Part shown: in pieces, positions 15,222 through 20,829 of the stretch
Position numbering within the stretch: the stretch's first letter is position 1
Layout: every line of letters starts with the position of its first letter
Assembly: GCA_036266155.1 (NCBI GenBank)
Contig: DATANR010000122.1
Coordinates: 1 to 20,829, forward strand
DNA: 20,829 nucleotides
Source: SIAJ01 sp036266155
Lineage (GTDB): Bacteria; Planctomycetota; Planctomycetia; Gemmatales; Gemmataceae
Reading direction: 5' to 3'
Notes under the pieces: model-generated
What the model saw: only the letters and a program-made list of their open reading frames with translations
Told to the model about the DNA's origin: nothing
Database searches by the model: none
Position numbers and translations under genes: made by a program

Positions 15222-15644
15222 ATGCTGGAAGTCACGAACGCGATCCGCATTCCGCTTGACGAGTTCGAGTGGTCGTTCGCACGTTCCGGCGGGCCCGGCG
15301 GGCAGAACGTGAATAAGGTCGCGTCGAAGGCGGTTCTGCGCTGGAATTTCGCCGGCAGCCCGAGCGTGGCCGACGACGTTAAGGCCCGTTTCCGCGAGCG
15401 CTTTCCCTCGCGATTGACGACCGAAGGCGAAGTTGTGCTCTCGTCGGAGTTGACCCGCGACCAGGGCCGCAACCGCGAGGATTGCCTGGCGAAGCTTGCT
15501 GATTTACTGCGGGCCGTCGCCCGGCCGCCAAAGGTTCGCCGACCGACAAAGCCGTCGAAGGGCTCGCAAATTCGTCGTGTCGAAGCGAAGAAGCGGCAAT
15601 CGGTTCGCAAGGCGGGCCGAAGGTCGCCCGGCGGGGAAGATTGA
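15222..15644 (+). CDS. arfB: Alternative ribosome-rescue factor ArfB (peptidyl-tRNA hydrolase)
   Basis: The protein has 140 residues from an ATG preceded by GGGGAGG at 6 nt. It carries the release-factor GGQ loop SGGPGGQNVNKVASK (GGQ at 26-28), as in ArfB/YaeJ and mitochondrial ICT1, but has no codon-recognition domain. Family knowledge: it enters stalled ribosomes and hydrolyses the peptidyl-tRNA ester. The basic C-terminal tail (KAKKRQSVRKAGRR-type, from about residue 105) matches the segment that threads into the empty mRNA channel and is required for rescue. It is followed after about 125 bp by the ferredoxin gene. That spacer contains only a small GGAGG/CCTCC hairpin and no clear promoter. 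Confidence 0.93.
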   Translation: MLEVTNAIRIPLDEFEWSFARSGGPGGQNVNKVASKAVLRWNFAGSPSVADDVKARFRERFPSRLTTEGEVVLSSELTRDQGRNREDCLAKLADLLRAVARPPKVRRPTKPSKGSQIRRVEAKKRQSVRKAGRRSPGGED

Positions 15645-15769
15645 ACGATTGGTGGGGACAGTCGGGAGGTCTGCCCTCCGTTTGGAAGCGCTTACTCTGG
15701 ACAGGCTTTCGGCCGAATGCTATGCCAATCGTGAACGGGGCCCATCCGCTGAAAGGACTGATCCCACAC

Positions 15770-16072
15770 ATGGCTCACATCGTCACCGCTCCCTGTAACG
15801 ACTGCAAGTACACCGATTGCTGCGTCGTCTGTCCAGTCGAGTGCTTCTACATGGACGAGAAGATGCTGTACATCGACCCGAACGATTGCATCGACTGCGA
15901 GGCCTGCGTACCCGAATGCCCGGTCGAAGCCATCTTTTCGGAAGCGAACACGCCGTCGCAATGGCAGAATTACGTGCAGATCAACGCCGACAAGTGCACG
16001 GCCCTCAAGGAGTCGGGCCACATCACTGAGAAGCAGGCGCCGAAGGAAGGGCCGGAGTGTCAGAAGAAGTAG
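15770..16072 (+). CDS. fdxA: 7Fe ferredoxin ([3Fe-4S][4Fe-4S], FdxA type)
   Basis: The protein has 100 residues, starting MAHIVTAPCNDCKYTDC. The cysteine pattern equals that of Azotobacter ferredoxin I shifted by the initiator Met: Cys9, 12, 17, 21, 25 and Cys40, 43, 46, 50, within CPVECFY and CIDCEACVPECPVEAIFSE. This predicts one [3Fe-4S] and one [4Fe-4S] cluster and a role as a soluble low-potential electron carrier. An additional Cys18 stands next to ligand Cys17, where Val is usual. AAAGGA lies about 12 nt before the ATG, a rather long spacing; a longer frame upstream has no family similarity and was not used. The gene lies directly ahead of hemH. Confidence 0.93.
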   Translation: MAHIVTAPCNDCKYTDCCVVCPVECFYMDEKMLYIDPNDCIDCEACVPECPVEAIFSEANTPSQWQNYVQINADKCTALKESGHITEKQAPKEGPECQKK

Positions 16073-16137
16073 CAGTCGGCAGCGGCAGTCGGCAGTCTAC
16101 ATTGACTAATAGCTGCTGACTGCCACTGCCAACTGCC
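16071..16137. repeat. Imperfect 25-bp inverted repeat of GCAGTCG-type units between fdxA and hemH
   Basis: Left arm 16071-16095 is a run of four units of the type GCAGTCG/GCAGCG. Right arm 16113-16137 is their near complement. Of 25 positions about 21 pair, and one more can form G-U. The left arm overlaps the ferredoxin stop codon, and the right arm ends 9 nt before the hemH ATG. It fills the whole spacer and leaves no visible Shine-Dalgarno for hemH. Confidence 0.7.
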
Positions 16138-16146
16138 ACTGGTTCC

Positions 16147-17130
16147 ATGACTGGTATCCTGCTCATTCAACTCGGCACGCCGGACGCGCCGACACGGCCG
16201 GCTCTCAAGCGTTATTTGCGCACATTCCTCTGGGATCCGCGTGTAATTGACGTGCCCCGCTGGAAGTGGTGGCTCATCCTCAACCTGTTCATTCTCCCCA
16301 CGCGGCCGCAGAAATCGGCGGAGAAATATGCGCGGATTTGGGACCCGGTCACCGGCTCGCCATTGCTGCATTACACGCGTCGGCAGGCGGAATTGCTCCA
16401 GCAAGCGATCCCCGATGTGCCGGTCCGCTTTGGCATGCAGATCGGCAATCCGCCGCTGAAAGATGTGGTGCTGGAAATGATCGCCCAGGGCGTTGATCGG
16501 CTGATTGTACTGCCGATGTACCCGCAGTATTCGGACACCACGACGGCGTCGGCGACCGACGGCCTGTTCCACATCCTGTCCCACACCCGCCGAGTGCCGG
16601 CCCTGCGCATTGTGCCGCCTTATTACGATCACCCAGCCTATCTCGATGCGATGGCGGCCGTCATTCGCGATGAACTCGGCCGCGTGCCGTGGGAGCCCGA
16701 GCACTTCGTTTACAGCTTTCATGGGCTCCCACAGAAATACGCGAAGCAAGGCGACCCGTATCCGATGCAGGTCGTGCGCACGACACGCGGCTTGCAGGAG
16801 CGGCTACAGTTTCCGAAAGGCAAGTGGACGCAAACCTATCAGTCGCTTTTCGGTCGCGGGGAATGGTTGCGACCCTACACCGACGACGTGCTCGGCCGGC
16901 TCGCCAAGAGCGGCACGAAACGCGTCTTCGTAATGACGCCCGGCTTCACCGCCGACTGTTTGGAGACGATTGACGAGATCGGCCACGAGTCCCGCGAACA
17001 CTTCCGCGCGGCCGGTGGCGAAGAGTTGCATCAGTGTAAGTGCCTGAACGATCATCCGGCGTGGATCGAGGCGATGAAGCGGATCGTGAGCGACGAGGGA
17101 GATGGTTGGTTGGCGAGCGGAGCCGCGTGA
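16147..17130 (+). CDS. hemH: Ferrochelatase
   Basis: The enzyme has 327 residues and inserts iron into a porphyrin (protoporphyrin or coproporphyrin) in the last steps of haem synthesis. The family motifs are clear: GILLIQLGTPDAP at the start, LPMYPQYSDTTTAS (122-135), the signature FVYSFHGLPQKYAKQGDPY with catalytic His192, QSLFGRGEWLRPYTDD, and TPGFTADCLETIDEIG with Glu273. The length fits the short bacterial form. No C-terminal [2Fe-2S] cysteines are seen. The start is fixed by homology, since no ribosome-binding site is visible in the hairpin-filled leader. The last residues LASGAA and the stop codon are encoded by the left arm of the palindrome at 17110-17184, so the tail is probably repeat-derived. 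Confidence 0.96.
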   Translation: MTGILLIQLGTPDAPTRPALKRYLRTFLWDPRVIDVPRWKWWLILNLFILPTRPQKSAEKYARIWDPVTGSPLLHYTRRQAELLQQAIPDVPVRFGMQIGNPPLKDVVLEMIAQGVDRLIVLPMYPQYSDTTTASATDGLFHILSHTRRVPALRIVPPYYDHPAYLDAMAAVIRDELGRVPWEPEHFVYSFHGLPQKYAKQGDPYPMQVVRTTRGLQERLQFPKGKWTQTYQSLFGRGEWLRPYTDDVLGRLAKSGTKRVFVMTPGFTADCLETIDEIGHESREHFRAAGGEELHQCKCLNDHPAWIEAMKRIVSDEGDGWLASGAA

Positions 17131-17184
17131 GCGGCCCGATTTTGCGATTCATCATCGGGCCGCTAACGCGGCTCCGCTCGCCAA
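17110..17184. repeat. Long near-perfect palindrome between convergent genes
   Basis: The outer arms 17110-17128 and 17166-17184 are perfectly complementary over 19 bp (ttggcgagcggagccgcgt). After one G/A mismatch, the inner arms agcggcccgat (17130-17140) and atcgggccgct (17154-17164) add 11 bp around a 13-nt loop. The stop codons of hemH (17128-17130) and of the VWA gene (17163-17165) both lie inside it. A bidirectional terminator or REP-like element is likely, although no T-run follows. Confidence 0.85.
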
Positions 17185-18026
17185 ATGATGCTGCCACCCA
17201 TTGCGTCTACCAATCGCCCCAACGGCGTCGCACCCGTGGCCGGTTGGCTGCCAAATACTACCGCTGTCAGATAGACAGGCGTGCGCATCAGCGTTCGGAT
17301 GGCACGCACGTCAGACTCTTCGAGGTCGTCCGCGTCTGTAAGCAAGTAAAGCGCGTTCGGCCGGCAAGACAACGCTTCGCGGAAGCCGGCCCGGTGGTCG
17401 CTGCGGCCCTCGGCGCTCAGTTCCTTGAGCCATTCGTCGGCCAGGCGGAGGTTAACTGGTGTTGGCGCGACTGACTCACGCGCGAACGATACTACGCCGC
17501 CGTTGTACGCGACAATTTGAAAGCGGCTGTCCGGCCCGAGTTGGGCGAGCGAAGCGTTTAGCGAGTTAATCGCACGCTTCAGTAGACCGTCCGGCCCCAT
17601 GCTTCCCGATCGGTCGAGAATGTAAACGATCGTCTTGTTCGTGGTCACTTTGCCATGAAGTGGGCTTGCTCCACCAAATTTTGATAAAGATGGGGCCGTC
17701 TGCTGCGAAGAATCGGAGTGGGATGTTGTTTTGATGTTGCTCGCCGCTGGCGTTACGACGTCCTTCGGCAGCGGCAGCGGTTCGGGATTCGACGGGGTGG
17801 TTCGTTGGCTTTTAGTCGGCTGCGTCGGCTCGGACCGGGGTTCCAGCAGGGTAAACGTCGGTAAATCGTCGGCCGGGGAATCAACCGCGACCCCGATGTC
17901 CGATCCGGCGAGCGAACCGCGATCGCGGCCATGCAGCCAGCCGACCAGGATGAGCGCATGCAAGGACAATGAAACGATGATGGCCGCGATAAGCCGGCCA
18001 CGTCCAAATGGATGAGTCGGTTGCAC
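17163..18026 (-). CDS. Membrane-anchored VWA-domain protein
   Basis: The protein has 287 residues from a GTG at 18026 with GGAGG 5 nt upstream. Residues 11-31 are one membrane helix (LIAAIIVSLSLHALILVGW) near the N-terminus, as in TonB-like anchors. A Pro/Ser/Thr-rich stretch (about 45-125) follows, then a von Willebrand A domain. Its metal-binding site shows DRSGSMG (138-144, the DxSxS motif) and a later TDADD (230-234). Such domains mediate metal-dependent protein contacts. The domain is short but seems complete. The final residues WRAEPR are encoded within the palindrome at 17110-17184. It is divergent from the large membrane-protein gene to its right; similar planctomycete clusters combine MoxR, VWA and membrane proteins, so a joint role is possible but not shown. 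Confidence 0.88.
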   Translation of the reverse strand: MQPTHPFGRGRLIAAIIVSLSLHALILVGWLHGRDRGSLAGSDIGVAVDSPADDLPTFTLLEPRSEPTQPTKSQRTTPSNPEPLPLPKDVVTPAASNIKTTSHSDSSQQTAPSLSKFGGASPLHGKVTTNKTIVYILDRSGSMGPDGLLKRAINSLNASLAQLGPDSRFQIVAYNGGVVSFARESVAPTPVNLRLADEWLKELSAEGRSDHRAGFREALSCRPNALYLLTDADDLEESDVRAIRTLMRTPVYLTAVVFGSQPATGATPLGRLVDAMGGSIIWRAEPR

Positions 18027-18169
18027 GGGATCCTCCCCATGCGGCCCATAACATGGTTGGCCGATTGTGGGAAGGCCGAGTTGGATCGAATAGGAAAATC
18101 GCGGGATTTGTTACCAACGCGTGACCGATTTCGGCGTCGAATTGAGAGGGCGACCCGCGACCGCCAAGT

Positions 18170-18175
18170 TATAAT
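18170..18175 (+). promoter_or_regulatory. Possible -10 element
   Basis: This is an exact TATAAT in an otherwise GC-rich spacer, 51 nt before the start of the large membrane-protein gene. The nearest -35-like TTGAGA (18142-18147) is 22 nt away, too far for a standard sigma-70 promoter, so the call is tentative. Confidence 0.35.
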
Positions 18176-18226
18176 TCAAGTGCCGCCGCGTCCTTGCAGC
18201 AGTCAACGCGGTTGAGGAGTTTGCCG

Positions 18227-20829
18227 ATGGCCACCCTGCTCGACGCCCCGAAGCCGACCGCCAAGATCGAAGAGTTTGTCGAACGCCAGCTCACTGCCGC
18301 CCGTCGGCGCGTGCGGCTACTCGACTTCTTCCTCGTCGGCCTGACGATCGCGGCCGCGTCGCTGGCATTTCTCCTCGTTTGCCTGTTGATCAATCGCTAC
18401 GTCGAAACGCCACGCGGCACATGGTGGGCCGTCACCGTTGGCTATGTCGGGGTCGCCATCGCGTTCGCTTATGTCGGACTCTTCCGTGGATCGCGTCGCG
18501 ACATCAACCCGTACTACGCCGCTCGCCAGGTCGAACAGAACGTTCCCGATGCGAAGAACTCGCTCGTGACGTTTGTCGACTTCGAGGAAGACGAACGACT
18601 ACCCGGCTCGATTCGCTCGGCCATCAGCCAGAAGGCGGCGCGCGACCTGAAGAAGGTCGACATCAACCGCGCCATCGAGAACCGCCGCATTTTGTGGCTC
18701 GGCATCGCCGCCGGTGTCTTTGCCCTGGCATCCGTGGTCGTCGCCTTCCTGCCGCCGACGCGGACCGAATTGACGCTCGAGCAGCCCAAGGATGGCGACA
18801 TCACGGTCTTCAACAACCAGGAAGTCAACTTCCAGGTTCACGTGCACGGCCGCATCCCGAACCCAAACGACGCCGACGCGGTGCGGCTCCGCATGTGGTA
18901 CAACCCGGACGATCCCGAGACATATGAGGATCGGCCGCTGCGTCCGGTCGAGGGCGATCGCCGCGAGTTCGCGCTGACGGTTCCCCCCAAGCAAGTTCGC
19001 AACGGCTTCCACTATCGCATCCTGGCCGGCAAGACGCAGACGCGCGAATTCACGGTCACCAGCAAGATCGTCCCCGAGTTCAACACGATCGAGGTCGGCT
19101 ACGTCTATCCCGACTATCTGAAGCGGGCGCCGGAGCAATCGACTGATTCTAATTTGCTCGGCCCATATGGCGCGATTGCGACAATCACGACCACCGCCAA
19201 CCGCGAGGTGAAGAGCGGCTTCATCGAGATCGAAGGCTCGCCGCGGACGATTGATGGCCAGCCGATTGACGGCCGGCCAGAGGCCATGAAGTTCGTCGTT
19301 CCTCTGGAAAAGGACGGCTACTTCTCAATCCACATCACCACGCCCGAGGGCGACAAGAATCAGAGCCCGGCGCGGCTCAAGTTGAGTGTGATCGATCCAA
19401 AGCCGATCTTCCGCTCGTTCGACCTCACTTACGACTACCCGGCCTATTTGCGCTTCAAGAAAATGACCGCGCCCGACGTTCGCGAGCCAGAGATCGAGGC
19501 CCCACGCGGCACCGTCGTGGTCGTGACCGCCAAGACCTCACGCGGCGTGCGCGATGCCAAGTTTGAACTGCCAGGTCTGCCGCCCATCATGGGCGAGGCC
19601 GTGCCGGATCAACCGATGTGGGTGCGCTTCAAGCTGCCGGCACTCGACAAAGACGGAACGGCTCGTATGACGTTCACGCCGACGACCGGCGAGCCGTCGA
19701 GCACGCGCGAGATTCCGGTGCGCGCCTTGATCGATCAAGTCCCCGCAGTGCAGATTGATGAACCGAAGGACGACGTGATCCATATATCGGCAAATGGCAC
19801 GCTGGCCCTCACCGGTCTCGCGACCGACGATCATGGCGTCGACAAGATGACGCTGCGCATGCGCGTGGGCGGCGCCGAAGAACGCGATCTGAAGCCGAAG
19901 CCGTATCGCAACGGCATGTCGTTCTTCCGCAAGGAAGACAACTCCTGGCCGACGCGCGTCGAGTACAAGGATTTCGTGAAGCTGCCCGAACTGCGGATGG
20001 AAATGGAACCGAATTGGCGCGTGACCGCGGGGACCAAGATCGAATACTGGCTCGAAGCCGTGGACAATTGCAACATCCCGCCGGGGCCGAATCGTGCGAC
20101 TTCAACGCCGGTTAAGACACTTATCGTCGATGCACCGAAGGTTGAAGAGCAAAAGAAGATTGAGCAACGCAATCAGAAGCTGGAACAAGATCAGCAGAGG
20201 CACGAGAAGAAGCAGGACAACGCGAACCAGACCGAAAAGCGTGACGTGAAGCAGGAGCCGCCCAAGGGCGCTGAAGGCAATCCTCCGCAAGCAAAGCCCG
20301 ATCCGGCGAATCCCCCACAACGCAAAGAAGGCGATCCCGCCCGACCGCCGGACATGAACCCGCCGAACATGGGCCAGCCGCAAGATAGCGGCATGAATCC
20401 CCCGAGTGACGCCGCGCGCGAAGACATGAACCGGCAGATCGAGCAGGCAACTAAGAAAGCCGAAGAGGAACAGAAGAACGGCGGCGCCGCCAAGGCCGGG
20501 CCGAATACTGATCCCGCCGCCAAGGTTGAGCCGGGCGATGTGAAGCGTGAACCGCCGAAGGGAGGCCCAATGGACCAACCGGCTGGAGAAGATCGGACGC
20601 CGAAGTCCGATCCGAACACACCACCGATGGGCGAACCGGGGGCCGGCGCGGCGCGCAGCGGCAAGATCGATGACATGAAGGAAGAGAAAGGCGATGTGAA
20701 GGACGAGGGCACGCCGCCACCGGAAGGCACTCCAGGCGAGAAGGGCGGCGACAAACCCAACACGAAACCGTTTGGCGCTGAACCGACACCGCCGAGTGCG
20801 CCCAAACCCGATCCGAGTGCGGCCAAGCC
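18227..20829 (+). CDS. Large membrane protein with low-complexity charged tail (partial, runs off the window)
   Basis: The frame is open from the ATG at 18227 (GAGGAG 7 nt upstream) to the window end, giving at least 867 residues. Residues about 32-56, 66-87 and 154-176 are hydrophobic segments (LDFFLVGLTIAAASLAFLLV; WWAVTVGYVGVAIAFAYVGL; ILWLGIAAGVFALASVVVAF). Residues about 180-635 are a mostly beta, extracytoplasmic part with repeated domains of Ig-like rhythm. Residues 639 to about 670 are a coiled coil (VEEQKKIEQRNQKLEQDQQR), and from there on the sequence is Pro/Lys/Glu/Gly/Asn-rich. The layout resembles DUF4175-like planctomycete proteins found near MoxR/VWA genes; this assignment is from memory of the layout, not proven. 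The C-terminus is outside the window. Confidence 0.85.
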   Translation, partial: MATLLDAPKPTAKIEEFVERQLTAARRRVRLLDFFLVGLTIAAASLAFLLVCLLINRYVETPRGTWWAVTVGYVGVAIAFAYVGLFRGSRRDINPYYAARQVEQNVPDAKNSLVTFVDFEEDERLPGSIRSAISQKAARDLKKVDINRAIENRRILWLGIAAGVFALASVVVAFLPPTRTELTLEQPKDGDITVFNNQEVNFQVHVHGRIPNPNDADAVRLRMWYNPDDPETYEDRPLRPVEGDRREFALTVPPKQVRNGFHYRILAGKTQTREFTVTSKIVPEFNTIEVGYVYPDYLKRAPEQSTDSNLLGPYGAIATITTTANREVKSGFIEIEGSPRTIDGQPIDGRPEAMKFVVPLEKDGYFSIHITTPEGDKNQSPARLKLSVIDPKPIFRSFDLTYDYPAYLRFKKMTAPDVREPEIEAPRGTVVVVTAKTSRGVRDAKFELPGLPPIMGEAVPDQPMWVRFKLPALDKDGTARMTFTPTTGEPSSTREIPVRALIDQVPAVQIDEPKDDVIHISANGTLALTGLATDDHGVDKMTLRMRVGGAEERDLKPKPYRNGMSFFRKEDNSWPTRVEYKDFVKLPELRMEMEPNWRVTAGTKIEYWLEAVDNCNIPPGPNRATSTPVKTLIVDAPKVEEQKKIEQRNQKLEQDQQRHEKKQDNANQTEKRDVKQEPPKGAEGNPPQAKPDPANPPQRKEGDPARPPDMNPPNMGQPQDSGMNPPSDAAREDMNRQIEQATKKAEEEQKNGGAAKAGPNTDPAAKVEPGDVKREPPKGGPMDQPAGEDRTPKSDPNTPPMGEPGAGAARSGKIDDMKEEKGDVKDEGTPPPEGTPGEKGGDKPNTKPFGAEPTPPSAPKPDPSAAK

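Noticed and set aside
15641..15769. Upstream extension of the ferredoxin
   Set aside because: The 43 extra residues match nothing in the family, whose N-terminus begins at MAHIV; the closest ribosome-binding site also serves the ATG at 15770.
16071..16137. CRISPR-like short repeats
   Set aside because: The GCAGTCG units are only 6-7 bp, without spacers of constant length, and pair as a hairpin; no cas genes are in the window.
20191..20826. Gly/Ser/Pro/Phe-rich open frame on the minus strand
   Set aside because: Its odd composition is simply the reverse reading of the low-complexity tail of the membrane-protein gene.

Overview
The window looks like a chromosomal segment of a planctomycete, probably of the Gemmata-type (Gemmatales) lineage. 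The main evidence is the gene families. There is a prepilin-like DUF1559 protein with the H-x9-DG motif, followed by small transthyretin-like lipoproteins. Around these are secreted WD40 and PD40 beta-propellers, a secreted alpha-alpha toroid protein, and a large membrane protein with a Pro/Lys/Glu-rich tail. The DNA is GC-rich. The genus cannot be fixed from the sequence alone.

Left part (1-4441), accessory in character. On the minus strand a 906-residue TIR-STAND ATPase-TPR protein (245-2965) is followed 18 nt later by the start of a membrane protein that leaves the window (1-226). Upstream of it lies a compact two-gene module (3218-3798): a coiled-coil protein whose TGA stop overlaps the GTG start of a 110-residue protein with a RelE/ParE-like look. 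This pair sits between direct copies of a roughly 105-bp sequence (3096-3199 and 3962-4070). A third, shorter copy lies at 4325-4388. Together they occupy a stretch with no convincing conventional gene (3818-4441).

Middle part (4442-9980), all minus strand. An operon encodes DUF1559 and then two transthyretin-like lipoproteins, with an 11-nt overlap and a 6-nt gap. Upstream of it are a WD40 propeller gene and a toroid (prenyltransferase/squalene-oxidase repeat) gene, 22 nt apart, and a separate six-bladed PD40 propeller gene. All appear to be exported proteins.

Right part (10050-18026), mostly housekeeping. On the plus strand: glutamyl-tRNA synthetase, a PfkB-family (adenosine-kinase-like) sugar kinase, and ThpR/LigT RNA 2',3'-cyclic phosphodiesterase. 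A GT39-like membrane glycosyltransferase on the minus strand is stop-to-stop with thpR and lacks a clear canonical start. Next come ArfB (GGQ ribosome-rescue hydrolase), a 7Fe ferredoxin and ferrochelatase on the plus strand, then a membrane-anchored VWA-domain protein converging on ferrochelatase. The last gene (18227 to the window end, plus strand, incomplete) encodes a large membrane protein with three N-terminal transmembrane segments and a low-complexity tail.

Several strong inverted repeats lie between genes: 4233-4271, 15136-15173, 16071-16137 and 17110-17184. In the last, the stop codons and final residues of two convergent genes are encoded inside the palindrome. The best candidates for something undescribed are the coupled coiled-coil/small-protein pair inside its direct repeats, and the adjacent TIR-STAND-TPR protein, which resembles prokaryotic NLR-type antiphage sensors. 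No rRNA, tRNA, CRISPR array, transposase or integrase was recognised.
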